Shown piece after piece: positions 1-9,674 of a DNA stretch of 64,000 nt; the stretch's first letter is position 1, and each line of letters opens with the position of its first letter. The notes below the pieces were generated by a model. That model did not search any database. It had not been told where the DNA came from and was given only the letters and a program-made list of their open reading frames with translations. The stretch covers positions 1 through 64,000 of the forward strand of contig RDXH01000003.1 of the NCBI GenBank assembly GCA_004292745.1, given 5' to 3'. This DNA is from Oscillatoriales cyanobacterium (GTDB lineage Bacteria > Cyanobacteriota > Cyanobacteriia > Cyanobacteriales > Microcoleaceae). Both the position numbers and the translations under genes were made by a program.

Positions 1-44
1 ATGCCCCATGCCCAATTCCCCATGCCCAATTACCAATTAATTAA
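1..44. repeat. AATTCCC/ATGCCC short tandem repeat
   Basis: The first 44 bases are variants of the heptamer-like unit CATGCCC/CAATTCC that recurs elsewhere in the window (for example 36793-36823, 58865-59033 and 61434-61470). It lies directly upstream of sppA and is cut by the window start. Confidence 0.7.
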
Positions 45-1865
45 ATGAAAGATTTCCTAAAATATACCTTTGCAAGTTTGCTGGGAAGCCTCCTAGGATT
101 GGCGTTGATCGGTAGCATAGGATTGGGAGGACTCGTAATTCTAATTGCTATGGCTGCGTCGTCGTCTAAAGATGCAGGCCCGCAAGTTAAAGATAAATCT
201 GTATTAGTATTCGATCTTTCTCTCAATATTACTGACAGCAAACCTAGCCGCAGTACCGGGGCTGCCATTGAAGAAGTGCTTTCTGAGGATGGTTCGGATA
301 CTGTGACGCTGCGTACTGTTTTAGATGCGATCGAATCTGCGAAAAAAGATCCGAAAATCGTTGGTATTTATCTCGAAGGTAATTCTGATTCCGGTGGGAG
401 TGGGTTTGCTAATCTCAAAGAAGTGCGATCGGCATTGCAGCGTTTTCGAGATGCCAAAAAACCAATTTTTGCTTATGAAATGGATTGGAATGAGCGAGAA
501 TATTACCTCGGTTCCGTTGCCAATACAATTGCTATGAATCCCTTTGGTTCTGTGGAAATCAACGGTTTTAGCAGTCAGACAATGTTTTTGGCCGGCGCTT
601 TAGAAAAATATGGCGTTGGAGTACAAGTTACTCGCGTTGGTAAATACAAGTCAGCCGTAGAACCATTTTTGTTAAAGAAAATGAGCCCAGAAAATCGCCA
701 GCAAACTCAAAAGTTGTTGGGAGATATTTGGGGTGAATATCTCACAACTGTGGGGCAAAACCGCAAATTGACTGTGCCGCAATTGCAGGCGATCGCAGAT
801 AATGGTGGCACGTTGATGGCTGAGGAAGCTCTCAACAGCAAGTTAGTTGATAAAGTTGCATACTTTGACGAAATTGTCACCGAACTTAAGAAACTAACCG
901 GAACCGATGGAGAAGACAAATCTTTCAAACAAATTAGTCTGAAAAGTTACGCCAAAATTGCTGAAAATAAAAACTCGAATCGCGCTGATAATCACAAGCA
1001 AGTGGCTGTACTTTATGCCGAGGGAGAAATTGTAGACGGCGAAGGGGGCGTGAATCAAGTAGGAGGCGATCGCATCGCTCAAGAATTGCGTAAAATCCGA
1101 GAAGATAACGATGTAAAAGCTGTAGTTTTGCGCGTCAACAGTCCCGGAGGCAGTGTCACGGCATCTGAAGTCATCGGACGGGAAGTGGTACTCACTGCTA
1201 AGAAAAAACCCACCATCGTTTCCATGGGTAATTTAGCAGCTTCTGGTGGCTATTGGATTTCCATGGGTTCTAGCCAGATTTTTGCTGAATCCAATACGAT
1301 TACTGGTTCGATAGGCGTTTTTGGAATGTTACCCAACGTCGAAAAATTAGCTACCAACAACGGCGTAACTTGGGATGTCGTCAAAACAGGTCGCTTTGCT
1401 GATACTAACACGATTTCTCGCCCGAAAAATCCTCAAGAATTGGCTAATATTCAGAGGGTTGTCGATCGCATTTACGATCGATTTATTACTAAAGTCGCCG
1501 ATTCTCGCAAACTGCCCAAAGAAAAGGTACAGGAAATTGCTCAAGGCCGAGTTTGGTCTGGTGCGGCCGCTAAGGAGTTGGGTTTAGTCGATCGAATTGG
1601 GGGTCTTGAAGATGCTATCAAAGAAGCAGCTAAGCAAGCTAAACTAGGGAATGATTGGCAATTGGAAGAATATCCAAAACGTCGCAGTTTAGAGGAGCGT
1701 ATTTTGGAAAAACTTTCAGGTGTGCACGCTTCTAAAGCAGCAGTTAAACTCGACCCGCTGACGGCAGAAGTTAAGAAAATGCAGGAGGAATTAGCTATCG
1801 TGAAGTCAATGAACGACCCCCAGGGAGTTTATGTTCGCTTGCCTTTCAATTGGCGCATTGATTGA
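45..1865 (+). CDS. sppA: Signal peptide peptidase SppA (protease IV), long form
   Basis: A 606-residue membrane-anchored serine protease of family S49 that degrades cleaved signal peptides; in cyanobacteria homologues are linked to light acclimation. One hydrophobic segment lies near residues 8-40. The length fits the two-domain form with tandem S49 halves. The Ser/Lys dyad is visible: Lys202 in GKYKSAVEPF in the first half and Ser400 in LAASGGYW in the second. A 3' hairpin terminator follows at 1982-2015. The ATG at 45 is the only good start before the hydrophobic anchor. The gene appears monocistronic and convergent with the next gene. Confidence 0.96.
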   Translation: MKDFLKYTFASLLGSLLGLALIGSIGLGGLVILIAMAASSSKDAGPQVKDKSVLVFDLSLNITDSKPSRSTGAAIEEVLSEDGSDTVTLRTVLDAIESAKKDPKIVGIYLEGNSDSGGSGFANLKEVRSALQRFRDAKKPIFAYEMDWNEREYYLGSVANTIAMNPFGSVEINGFSSQTMFLAGALEKYGVGVQVTRVGKYKSAVEPFLLKKMSPENRQQTQKLLGDIWGEYLTTVGQNRKLTVPQLQAIADNGGTLMAEEALNSKLVDKVAYFDEIVTELKKLTGTDGEDKSFKQISLKSYAKIAENKNSNRADNHKQVAVLYAEGEIVDGEGGVNQVGGDRIAQELRKIREDNDVKAVVLRVNSPGGSVTASEVIGREVVLTAKKKPTIVSMGNLAASGGYWISMGSSQIFAESNTITGSIGVFGMLPNVEKLATNNGVTWDVVKTGRFADTNTISRPKNPQELANIQRVVDRIYDRFITKVADSRKLPKEKVQEIAQGRVWSGAAAKELGLVDRIGGLEDAIKEAAKQAKLGNDWQLEEYPKRRSLEERILEKLSGVHASKAAVKLDPLTAEVKKMQEELAIVKSMNDPQGVYVRLPFNWRID

Positions 1866-1981
1866 TTATGTAGGGGCGGTGCCAAGAGTGCCCGCCCTAG
1901 CTAGATATCGGTGCTAAAGGCGATCGATAATTATGGCATTATCAGCAGGAATTGATATTAGTTGTAGATACTTATTAAAAC

Positions 1982-2015
1982 AACAATCCTCCAGTATTCG
2001 GCCTGGAGGATTGTT
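1982..2015. terminator. Bidirectional hairpin terminator
   Basis: Perfect 13-bp inverted repeat (1982-1994 and 2003-2015, AACAATCCTCCAG and its complement) with an 8-base loop. It lies between two convergent genes, sppA and the GlsB-type gene. The arms end in TT/AA pairs, consistent with termination in both directions. Confidence 0.75.
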
Positions 2016-2046
2016 CAATTCATAGACTCGAAATTCACAATATTTA

Positions 2047-2316
2047 TTACACGGCACGCTGAGTTAATAATCCCCAGACGAAAAGTACAACGATCGCACC
2101 AAGGACAGCAAAAGCAATGCTAGGTAGAGTTAATGCACCAAAGGAAGCCCCGGCGCTAGTTCCTACAAAGACTTGACCTAAATAACCTCCCACTAGCGCT
2201 CCCACAATTCCTAAACCTGTTGTAGCGAGGAAACCGCCGCCTTGTTGTCCGGGATAAATAGCTTTAGCGATCGCGCCGGCAATCAGTCCTAAAACAATCC
2301 AAGCAATAATGCCCAT
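2047..2316 (-). CDS. GlsB/YeaQ/YmgE-type small membrane stress protein
   Basis: An 89-residue, almost wholly hydrophobic protein with three predicted membrane segments and Gly-rich turns (GLIAGAIAK near the start, GLGIVGALVGGYLG in the middle). This pattern is typical of the transglycosylase-associated / YeaQ family (Pfam Transgly_assoc). The molecular function is poorly defined; members are often stress induced. A short AG-rich ribosome site precedes the ATG (TTCAGGAGAAAAG on the minus strand). It is a single gene facing sppA. Confidence 0.88.
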   Translation of the reverse strand: MGIIAWIVLGLIAGAIAKAIYPGQQGGGFLATTGLGIVGALVGGYLGQVFVGTSAGASFGALTLPSIAFAVLGAIVVLFVWGLLTQRAV

Positions 2317-2496
2317 TTCTTTTCTCCTGAATCCTAAACTTTTTGTCCCTTGTCCGATATTTTAATCGTAACAATGCACATTCATTGATTGTCTCTACCA
2401 TAAGGAGGAACCTAAAGTGGTAGAATCTCTAGCTGTAGGTTGGGTTGAGGAACGAAACCCAACACTAATATCAATTATTATTAAAAAGAGGAAAGT

Positions 2497-3693
2497 TTGC
2501 GCCCAATGGATCTAACTTTGTGCATGATTGTCAAGAATGAAGAAGTAACACTACCACAAACTTTAGCTAGTGTTCAGGATGTTGTTGATGAAATGGTGGT
2601 GCTGGATACTGGTTCGGGCGATCGCACTTGTGAAATTGCGCGAGAATTCGGGGCGAGAGTCTATCACTTTGAATGGGGCGATGATTTCGCAGCCGCCCGC
2701 AATGAGTGTCTCAAGTACGCCACGGGTGACTGGATTTTAGTGTTGGATGCCGATGAAGTGCTGGTACCGGAGATTTTACCTCACATTAAGCAGGGAATTC
2801 AGGGCGATCGCACTTTAGTAATCAATCTGATCCGTCAAGAAATCGGTGCTTCTCAATCTCCCTATTCCCTGGTGTCGCGGTTGTTTCGCCATCGCCACGA
2901 TATCCGGTTTTCTCGACCTTATCACGCCATGGTAGACGACAGCGTGGCTGAGATTTTGCAGAGGGAACCGGAGTGGAAAATAGCGGCTCTGGCGGAGGTG
3001 GCGATTTTGCACTCTGGTTATCAACAAGATGCGATCGCCACTAAAAACAAATTCCAAAAAGCTCAAGTGGCAATGGAAAGATATATCACCTATTATCCAA
3101 ACGATGCCTATGCTTGTAGTAAATTAGGCGCTTTATATGTAGAAAGCGGACAAATTCAGCGCGGAATAGATTTATTAACTAAGGGCTTGACTGTTGTCCC
3201 CATTGATGATTCTATCATTTACGAACTTAACTATCATTTGGGAATTGCTTACCGCCACCAACAGCAATTTGTGAAAGCCAAGGAACACTATCAAGCAGCA
3301 ATTAATACCAATGTTTTCCCAGCAATCAAGTTGGGTGCTTACAATAATTTGGGAAATTTGCTCAAAGATGAGGGAGATTTGACCAGTGCCGAAAAAGCCT
3401 ACAAAGCCGCCTTAAAAATCGATCCCAATTTTGCGACAGGTCACTACAATTTGGGACTGACACTGAAGGCTGGCGGGAATTTAGCAGACGCGATCGCCTA
3501 TTATCGACAAGCAATTAAAATTGATCCCGAACACGCCGAAGCTCATCAAAATTTAGCCGTAGCACTGTTGAAGATTGGCAAAATGCCTGAAAGTTTGGCG
3601 GAGTTCAAAAAGGCGATCGTCCTTCACGAACAGCGCCGTCCTTTTGAAGCAGAACGACTGCGCCGGGGACTGCAAGAGATGGGGTTAATTTAA
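2497..3693 (+). CDS. Family 2 glycosyltransferase with C-terminal TPR repeats
   Basis: A 398-residue protein. Residues about 1-200 form a GT-A glycosyltransferase domain with the opening LCMIVKNEE, a TGSGDRT nucleotide-binding loop and the acidic DAD motif at about residues 84-86. Residues about 200-390 are tetratricopeptide repeats of the NLGxxLKxxGxLxxA type. Such GT2-TPR fusions are common in cyanobacteria and are usually assigned to glycan or glycoprotein modification; the substrate cannot be told. Start choice is uncertain: a TTG at 2497 is about 6 bases from GAGGA, while the ATG at 2506 starts MDLTLCMIVKNEE. It is flanked by intergenic repeats, with no obvious partner gene. Confidence 0.92.
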   Translation: MRPMDLTLCMIVKNEEVTLPQTLASVQDVVDEMVVLDTGSGDRTCEIAREFGARVYHFEWGDDFAAARNECLKYATGDWILVLDADEVLVPEILPHIKQGIQGDRTLVINLIRQEIGASQSPYSLVSRLFRHRHDIRFSRPYHAMVDDSVAEILQREPEWKIAALAEVAILHSGYQQDAIATKNKFQKAQVAMERYITYYPNDAYACSKLGALYVESGQIQRGIDLLTKGLTVVPIDDSIIYELNYHLGIAYRHQQQFVKAKEHYQAAINTNVFPAIKLGAYNNLGNLLKDEGDLTSAEKAYKAALKIDPNFATGHYNLGLTLKAGGNLADAIAYYRQAIKIDPEHAEAHQNLAVALLKIGKMPESLAEFKKAIVLHEQRRPFEAERLRRGLQEMGLI

Positions 3694-3759
3694 CTGAGAT
3701 GATGCCTTTTATGGGTGGGTTCTCCGGCCCACCCCACCATCAAATTCCCTATGTGTGGA

Positions 3760-3995
3760 ACAGGCCGGAAAGCCATTAGTGTCAACAATCGCCTGAAACC
3801 CTTGGTATCTCTTGCTTTTACCTAAGTCTAGATCCCCCTCGCATCCCCCGAATCGTTGCGGGGACGAAAGAGAAGACTCTTGTCCCCCCGCAACGATTCG
3901 GGGGGCTCGTTCGGATCTAGATTTAATAGTCAAACAGCAGTCTCTGACTGGGTTTGACGTTAAGTTGACACCAATGGCCGGAAAGCCTGTTCATA
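3760..3995. repeat. Nested palindromic (MITE-like) element
   Basis: The 337-base gap after the glycosyltransferase gene is filled by nested inverted repeats. The inner arms are 3826-3864 and 3882-3921, both containing CCCCGAATCGTTGCGGGG. Outer imperfect arms contain CCATTAGTGTCAACAATC on the left and its complement (CCATTGGTGTCAACTT read in reverse) on the right. Short open frames crossing it look spurious. Related outer arms occur near 26000 and 34720-34900. Confidence 0.65.
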
Positions 3996-4030
3996 AAAAT
4001 ACTGAAAAATATCATATCAAACCAATAAAA

Positions 4031-4747
4031 TTAAGCAATGACCTCCACTTCACCACTCTCCAAATCATAGCGCGCCCCAACAACTTTAAGTTTACCCGCT
4101 TTAACTGCCTTAGCTAAAATAGGAGAGCTAGCTTGTAATTTATTAACGCTCATTTTTACATTAGCTCTGACTGCGTTATCCCAGGCATCACCCGGTTTAC
4201 CTTTGGTTGCATTAACTGCCGGTTTAATCGCTCTTACAAAACTGCCAATGTGTCCCGGAACCGGTTTACCATCTAAGGCTGCTTTGACAGCACCGCAGCG
4301 TTCGTGACCAAGGACTACTAGCAACGGAACACCTAATTCTAATGCAGCATATTCCATGTTGGCGAGAACCACATTGTCGATAAAATTGCCAGCTATTCGG
4401 ATATCAAATAAATCCCCCAATCCTTGATCGAAAACAATTTCGGGAGCCACCCGCGAATCAGAACAGCCAAGGATAGTAGCAAACGGACGTTGACCCTTTG
4501 CTACTTCTGTAATGCGCGATCGGCTTTGGTCGGGAAATGTCCGTTTTTGTTGAATATACCGCCGATTCCCGTCCATCAATTTCTGGAGTGCGGCATCAGA
4601 AGTGATGTTTGGGCTTGCCTCTGTGTTAGCATTCGCCGCTTCCACTTTTAAGACTCCTGGTGCAATGGCTGCTACCAGCGCCCCTGCACCAGCCATCAAC
4701 ATGGCATTCCGCCTCGACATACCGCCGGTTTTTTGTGGTTCCATCAT
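4031..4747 (-). CDS. Exported beta-class carbonic anhydrase
   Basis: Interconverts CO2 and bicarbonate. The beta-class zinc site is visible as CSDSR and GHERCGA, giving Cys, Asp, His and Cys ligands plus the Asp-Arg dyad. The N terminus has SRRNAML followed by a hydrophobic stretch and an AxA-like site, i.e. a Tat-type or general export signal, so the enzyme probably acts in the periplasm or thylakoid lumen. I place the start at the ATG at 4747, preceded by GGGAG about 8 bases upstream. An upstream in-frame ATG at 4786 would add 13 residues before the signal. No carboxysome genes are nearby. Confidence 0.93.
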   Translation of the reverse strand: MMEPQKTGGMSRRNAMLMAGAGALVAAIAPGVLKVEAANANTEASPNITSDAALQKLMDGNRRYIQQKRTFPDQSRSRITEVAKGQRPFATILGCSDSRVAPEIVFDQGLGDLFDIRIAGNFIDNVVLANMEYAALELGVPLLVVLGHERCGAVKAALDGKPVPGHIGSFVRAIKPAVNATKGKPGDAWDNAVRANVKMSVNKLQASSPILAKAVKAGKLKVVGARYDLESGEVEVIA

Positions 4748-4947
4748 TATTGATAACTCCCTTTCAGCGTTAAACATTCTGAGCATAATATGTACAATAA
4801 ATTTTGACTAATTTTTTTATTGTTTCTTTACAAGCAGTCTCTCACTAATTTAAAAAAAACTCATGAATAATTTATAATTATTCCCACCTTAATACCAAAT
4901 AAAAGCTATAATTAGAGATTGACAATAATTTTGCTCAATAAATCGAA

Positions 4948-5757
4948 ATGGCTTACGTTGCCAGTATTCATATCTATCCAATCAAATCCCTAGACGGCAT
5001 AGCTGTCAGTCAAGCAACTCTTCTTCCTAGCGGGGCTCTAAAAGGCGATCGCTCCTTTGCTATCTGTGACGAGCAAGGTGAATTTGTGAACTGCCAGCGC
5101 CACAACGGAGCTTGTTTTCTACGTTTATCCTTTAATATCAGCAATAATATCGTCGGTCTCAAAATTCAAGGCACTGAACAAGAAATATTGTTTCACATCG
5201 ATCGAGAACGCACCAGAATACAATCTTGGTTGACTAACTACTTCGGTTTCCGTGTCAAGTTAGTGGAGAACTTGCTAACCGGCTTTCCCGAAAATCCCGC
5301 AGCACCGGGACCAACCATCATCAGTACCGAAACAATTGCAGAAATTGCATCTTGGTTTCCCAGAGTTTGTGTGAATGAAATGCGACAGCACTTACGAGCT
5401 AATATTGAAATTGGAGACGTGCCACCGTTTTGGGAAGACCAACTGTTTACAGCCAATGAAGAAATTGTTCGGTTGCAAATAGGAACAATCACATTTGAAG
5501 CTCTTAATCCCAGCCAACGTTCTATCCTATCGTCGCGCCCTTATTTGAGGGAAGAAGTTTATCCAAATTTTCAAAATGTATTCACAGCCAAGCGGCATAA
5601 AACCATAGCTGATTCCGCCAGACAATTGCCTTTAAATCACTTGTCGCAACTTAACATTAACACGCGAGTACCCGATCGCTTATCAGGAAAAATACTACAA
5701 ATAGGCGATGAAGTGAAAATCATCACCCTCAAGTCAAGTGTGGATTTGGGATTTTAA
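4948..5757 (+). CDS. MOSC-domain protein lacking the usual cysteines
   Basis: A 269-residue protein with an N-terminal MOSC_N beta barrel (starts VASIHIYPIKSLDG, residues 1-120) and a MOSC domain (about 130-265). MOSC proteins usually carry sulfur or bind molybdenum cofactor through a conserved Cys in an NPCQRC-like motif. Here the equivalent reads NPSQRS (residues 187-192), with Ser189 and Ser192 in the Cys positions. Activity as a sulfur carrier is therefore doubtful. It is convergent with the YlqF gene, with a gap of only 9 bases. Confidence 0.85.
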   Translation: MAYVASIHIYPIKSLDGIAVSQATLLPSGALKGDRSFAICDEQGEFVNCQRHNGACFLRLSFNISNNIVGLKIQGTEQEILFHIDRERTRIQSWLTNYFGFRVKLVENLLTGFPENPAAPGPTIISTETIAEIASWFPRVCVNEMRQHLRANIEIGDVPPFWEDQLFTANEEIVRLQIGTITFEALNPSQRSILSSRPYLREEVYPNFQNVFTAKRHKTIADSARQLPLNHLSQLNINTRVPDRLSGKILQIGDEVKIITLKSSVDLGF

Positions 5758-5766
5758 ACTGCTAGC

Positions 5767-6621
5767 TCAAATCGGCGGTAACTCCAAAGGAAGCTGACCC
5801 AAAACACCAGTTCTAAAATCATTCAACATCTGTCGCGCCATTCGTTCCACATCTCCTTGATGTCTTTCTTTAGCTACCTCGTGTAAATAATTCTCACCAT
5901 TAGTAGATAAAGCATCTAATTTATATCTGGATTTGAAACCAGATACTGATATCAAAGTATCATCAGTAGCTTCCAGCCCCAGGAGCAAATCGACCATCGC
6001 CGCTGCTACTACCTGATTGTCGTAAGCTGCTTCGCCAATATCTTCACAAATAGCTAACTTTAGAGCATTATCTTGATTGTTAATGCGGGTGGGAATCACT
6101 CCGGGGGTATCTAACAACTCAATTTGGTCAGAAATGCGAACCCATCGGAGCGATCGAGTTACTCCAGCCCTGCGCGCACTATCTACCACCTTGCGTCCCA
6201 ATAGCCTGTTAATCAAAGCAGATTTTCCCACATTGGGAAAGCCAATCACCACCGCTCGGACAGGACGAGGAAGCATACCGCGATCGAATCTTCTTTGATT
6301 CAGTTGCACCCCAGCACTCTGTACAGCATCCGCCAAAGCATTTATGCCGTGTCCATGTTCGGCATTAGTAAAATAAACCGACTCCCCCCTTGCTTCAAAC
6401 CAGCTTTCCCATTCCTCCCGCAACGCCGGCGAAATCATATCCATCCGATTAATAACTAAGATGCGTGCTTTACTGCCCACCCAATTCAGCATTTGGGGAT
6501 GGTGAGTAGCCAAAGGAATGCGGGCATCTCGGACTTCTAGTACCACATCTACTCGCTTTAGTTGTTCTTTTAATGCCCGTTCCGCTTTGGCAATGTGACC
6601 GGGATACCAGTGAATTTTCAT
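5767..6621 (-). CDS. ylqF: Ribosome biogenesis GTPase YlqF/RbgA
   Basis: A 284-residue circularly permuted GTPase that assists late assembly of the 50S subunit. The permuted order is visible: G4 (NRMD) near residue 60 comes first, then G1 (GFPNVGKSALIN) and G3 (DTPG). The N terminus (IHWYPGHIAKAERAL) and the C-terminal ANTAR-like helical tail are typical. The length matches the family. The upstream region is filled by AT-rich short repeats, so the promoter cannot be assigned. Confidence 0.95.
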   Translation of the reverse strand: MKIHWYPGHIAKAERALKEQLKRVDVVLEVRDARIPLATHHPQMLNWVGSKARILVINRMDMISPALREEWESWFEARGESVYFTNAEHGHGINALADAVQSAGVQLNQRRFDRGMLPRPVRAVVIGFPNVGKSALINRLLGRKVVDSARRAGVTRSLRWVRISDQIELLDTPGVIPTRINNQDNALKLAICEDIGEAAYDNQVVAAAMVDLLLGLEATDDTLISVSGFKSRYKLDALSTNGENYLHEVAKERHQGDVERMARQMLNDFRTGVLGQLPLELPPI

Positions 6622-6623
6622 GA

Positions 6624-6803
6624 GTTATTAGTTATTAGTTATTAGTTATTGGTTATTAATTGTTAGTCATTGGTCATGGGTTATTGGTCAGTGGGCTGTT
6701 GGCAGTAGTCAGTTATCATTCACCTAATGACTACTGACCAATGACTACTGACCAATGACTACTGACCAATGACTACTGACCAATGACTACTGACCAATGA
6801 CTA
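6624..6803. repeat. Short tandem repeats (TTATTAG-type and 14-bp unit)
   Basis: From 6624 there is a run of TTATTAGTTATTGGT-like heptamers, then five exact copies of a 14-bp unit ATGACTACTGACCA at 6727-6796 plus a partial copy. The end overlaps the 3' end of the universal stress protein gene. Similar runs lie near 20840-20890 and 54655-54690. Confidence 0.85.
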
Positions 6804-7214
6804 AGGCACAATCAAAACTGCACAAGGAGATAAGTTTATCACCCGACTGGTAACGCTGTCAGACGCCCCATCATCAGTTAAACCCATCCCTCGACAGCCC
6901 ATTACAATCAAATCAGCCCCAATTTCGTCAGCCACATCACAAATCGTGAAGGCAGGTTTGCCTTCCCGTTCAATGATTTCAGCTTCAATTCCCTGCTGGG
7001 AGAACATCGCCTGAGCATCAGACAGCAGTTTGGCGACGGCTTCGGGTGAAGCCATTGTTTCTCGCGGCGGGGATTCGCCACCCTCGGCTGGGGGTTCGAC
7101 TACCGACAGAATCACTAAACGAGCACCATAGGTTTTCACAATATTGACAACCTTTTCGGCAGCCTCGCGGGCTTCTCGGCTTTGATCTACTGGAAATAAG
7201 ACAGTCTTGAACAT
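6801..7214 (-). CDS. Universal stress protein (UspA family)
   Basis: A single-domain Usp fold of about 137 residues. It starts MFKTVLFPVDQSREA, has the LVILSVVEPP strand, DLIVMGCRGMG near the C terminus and the closing CAVLIVP. The nucleotide-loop motif reads G-x2-G-x9-DS rather than the usual final Gly-Ser, so ATP binding is uncertain. I chose the ATG at 7214 because GGAG precedes it by about 9 bases and homologues start there; an upstream in-frame ATG at 7265 is possible. It is transcribed away from pgk. Confidence 0.9.
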   Translation of the reverse strand: MFKTVLFPVDQSREAREAAEKVVNIVKTYGARLVILSVVEPPAEGGESPPRETMASPEAVAKLLSDAQAMFSQQGIEAEIIEREGKPAFTICDVADEIGADLIVMGCRGMGLTDDGASDSVTSRVINLSPCAVLIVP

Positions 7215-7398
7215 ACTGCACATCTCCGGGACACGGACTCCGATAAAATGTTTAGGTTGAACCAATTAGTGCCGTTTGTTCCATCTTCCGTTTTTTGTAC
7301 GGGCGCGTTTGAATGCGTCCGAGGCACAAGTACCAGTGACCCGTGCCACCATTACAACGGAATTCAACAAAAAGACACATATTTAGGAGGTTAATCCT

Positions 7399-8598
7399 GT
7401 GACAAAAAAAACTGTAGCAAATTTATCGGCATCGGACTTATCGGGAAAACGGGTATTGGTGCGGGCGGACTTTAACGTGCCACTCGACAACGGCAGTATC
7501 ACCGATGATACTCGCATCCGGGCTGCTCTGCCGACAATTCAAGATTTAGCATCCAAGGGCGCTAAGGTGATTTTGTGCAGCCACTTCGGCCGTCCCAAGG
7601 GCGTGACTGAGAAGTTGCGCTTGACTCCTGTTGCTAAGCGACTGTCGGAATTGTTGGGTAAAGAAGTCAAAAAGACTGACGACTGCATCGGTGATGAAGT
7701 CGCTGCTACTGTCGCGGCGATGCAAGATGGCGATGTGGTGTTGCTGGAAAATGTCCGCTTTTACCCAGAAGAGGAGGCAAATGACCCTGAATTTGCTAAG
7801 AAGTTAGCTTCTGTGGCCGATTTGTATGTGAATGATGCTTTTGGCACTGCTCACCGGGCTCATGCTTCTACTGAGGGTGTTACTAAGTATCTGAGTCCTT
7901 CTGTGGCTGGCTTTTTGATGGAGAAGGAGTTGCAGTATCTTGGTAGTGCGATCGACAATCCTCAACGTCCTTTGGCTGCCATTATCGGCGGTTCTAAGGT
8001 TTCGAGCAAGATTGGAGTCATTGAAAAACTGCTGGAGAAGTGCGACAAATTGCTCTTGGGCGGTGGCATGGTTTTCACATTCTACAAGGCTCGTGGCCTG
8101 AGCGTTGGTAAGTCTTTGGTGGAAGATGACAAGCTGGAATTGGCTAAGTCTTTGGAAGCTAAGGCGAAGGAACGGGGAGTTGCTTTTCTGTTACCTACTG
8201 ATGTGGTAGTTGCTGATAAGTTTGCTGGTGATGCTAATACTCAAACTGTCTCGGTTGAGAGCATTCCTGATGGTTGGATGGGTTTGGATATCGGTCCGGA
8301 TTCGGTCAAAACTTTCCAAGATGCTTTGGCTGATTGCAAAACAGTCATCTGGAACGGGCCGATGGGCGTGTTTGAGATGGAGAAGTTTGCTGCGGGAACT
8401 GAAGGTATCGCTCATTCTTTGGCTGGAATCACTAAAACTGGTACTACCACAATTATCGGTGGTGGTGACTCGGTGGCGGCTGTGGAACAGTTGAATTTGG
8501 GTTCAGAAATGAGCCACATTTCTACTGGTGGCGGTGCTAGTTTGGAGTTGCTTGAAGGTAAGGAATTGCCTGGTGTTGCTGCTTTAGATGAGGCTTAA
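7399..8598 (+). CDS. pgk: Phosphoglycerate kinase
   Basis: Glycolysis and Calvin-cycle enzyme that interconverts 1,3-bisphosphoglycerate and 3-phosphoglycerate with ATP/ADP. It has 399 residues, the usual length. Visible motifs are [12 protein letters not shown] near the start, SHFGRPKG, the hinge region, GPMGVFE and the nucleotide-binding [11 protein letters not shown] near the C terminus. The start is a GTG preceded by AGGAGG, a strong ribosome site. It is a single gene ended by a GC-rich hairpin at 8613-8629. Confidence 0.98.
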   Translation: MTKKTVANLSASDLSGKRVLVRADFNVPLDNGSITDDTRIRAALPTIQDLASKGAKVILCSHFGRPKGVTEKLRLTPVAKRLSELLGKEVKKTDDCIGDEVAATVAAMQDGDVVLLENVRFYPEEEANDPEFAKKLASVADLYVNDAFGTAHRAHASTEGVTKYLSPSVAGFLMEKELQYLGSAIDNPQRPLAAIIGGSKVSSKIGVIEKLLEKCDKLLLGGGMVFTFYKARGLSVGKSLVEDDKLELAKSLEAKAKERGVAFLLPTDVVVADKFAGDANTQTVSVESIPDGWMGLDIGPDSVKTFQDALADCKTVIWNGPMGVFEMEKFAAGTEGIAHSLAGITKTGTTTIIGGGDSVAAVEQLNLGSEMSHISTGGGASLELLEGKELPGVAALDEA

Positions 8599-8612
8599 TC
8601 AAAGTTAGGTGG

Positions 8613-8629
8613 GGCGGGCTTGGCCCGCC
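8613..8629 (+). terminator. GC-rich hairpin after pgk
   Basis: Inverted repeat GGCGGGC (8613-8619) / GCCCGCC (8623-8629), 15 bases after the pgk stop. There is no long T run, so it may also be one of the dispersed GGCGGGC palindromes. Confidence 0.5.
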
Positions 8630-8760
8630 TTGCTGCGAATAGGTTTTTTGGGGATTTACCGCAGAGGGCGCAGAGAACGCAGAGGAGGGAGAAAAGAGAG
8701 GGGCAATGGGTTTAAAGTCTAGAGTTTGTTAGTATAATTTATTTGAAGTGGCTGTGAGGT

Positions 8761-9483
8761 GTGTTTGTGAAATTTAAAGTTTTAGCAACTGTAACGGCAA
8801 GTTTAGCTTTATTTTGGTATTCCGCTCCTGTTCTAGCTCAAAATGCCGATCATGTTAGGCAATTGTTGGAAACTAAGGAGTGTGAGGGTTGTGATTTGAG
8901 AAATGCTGATTTGTTTAAGGCTAGCTTGTACAGGGCTAAGTTGAAAGGAGCAGATTTAAGTGGAGCAAATCTTTATGAAGCTAATTTGGTACAAGCGGAT
9001 TTAACTGATGCTAATTTGGCTGGTGCTAATTTAGTTAATGCTGATTTGTATGGTGCGGATTTGGATAGTGCTAATCTGCGCAGTGCGAATTTGTCTAATG
9101 CTTTTTTGGGTAGGGCAAATATGACGATGGCTGATTTGCGTGGTGCTAAACTTTTTGGGGCTAATTTGGCGGAATCTTATTTGTTGCAAGCTAATTTGTC
9201 GAATACTGATTTGAGGCGATCGCTTTTGTTTAGAGTTAATTTCAGTCGAGCGAATTTAAGTGGGGCTGATTTGTCTTTTGCGGATGTGCGCGATACGAAT
9301 TTGCAGAATGCTATTTTGTCTAATACTAGGCTGACTAAGGTTCAATTGAGTGGTACAAATATAGATGCGGCGAGGGATTTTCGTCAGGCTGATTTGGAAC
9401 GTGCCAATTTACGGGGGACGAATGTGGGGCCTGTGGTTTGTGTGAACACTCGTTTTCCTGATTGTGTTTTGAATTTGGAGTGA
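8761..9483 (+). CDS. Secreted pentapeptide-repeat protein
   Basis: A 240-residue protein made of A(D/N)Lxx pentapeptide repeats from about residue 35 to the C terminus, predicted to form a right-handed quadrilateral beta helix. The first 25 residues are a signal peptide ending near VLAQNA. The repeat start has two Cys (CEGCDL) and the C terminus has two more (VVCVNTRFPDC), perhaps disulfides capping the helix. The start is a GTG. Function unknown; such proteins are abundant in cyanobacteria. A strong hairpin follows the stop. Confidence 0.92.
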   Translation: MFVKFKVLATVTASLALFWYSAPVLAQNADHVRQLLETKECEGCDLRNADLFKASLYRAKLKGADLSGANLYEANLVQADLTDANLAGANLVNADLYGADLDSANLRSANLSNAFLGRANMTMADLRGAKLFGANLAESYLLQANLSNTDLRRSLLFRVNFSRANLSGADLSFADVRDTNLQNAILSNTRLTKVQLSGTNIDAARDFRQADLERANLRGTNVGPVVCVNTRFPDCVLNLE

Positions 9484-9520
9484 TTAGTCGGCTAGACTGA
9501 TGTGTGGTTCTAGACAAACG

Positions 9521-9540
9521 AAGTCCGCCTGGGCGGACTT
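9521..9540 (+). terminator. Rho-independent-like terminator after pentapeptide gene
   Basis: AAGTCCGCC (9521-9529) pairs with GGCGGACTT (9532-9540), followed by a T-rich run (TCTGTTTTT). The same hairpin core recurs at 37857-37874 after another gene. Confidence 0.75.
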
Positions 9541-9674
9541 TCTGTTTTTAAGTGTTGGAGGAGGTACGGGAAGTGCGATCGCCCTTTGAAGCAATGTTTG
9601 TGTGGTTATGATAGAATGCCAGTAAACCTAGTTTGATTAGTGCAAGTCAGCCAACTGTTGCGAGGTTAAATGCT

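Noticed and set aside
3812-4117. 101-codon plus-strand open frame
   Set aside because: It runs across the nested palindrome and into the 3' end of the carbonic anhydrase gene; no protein-like pattern.
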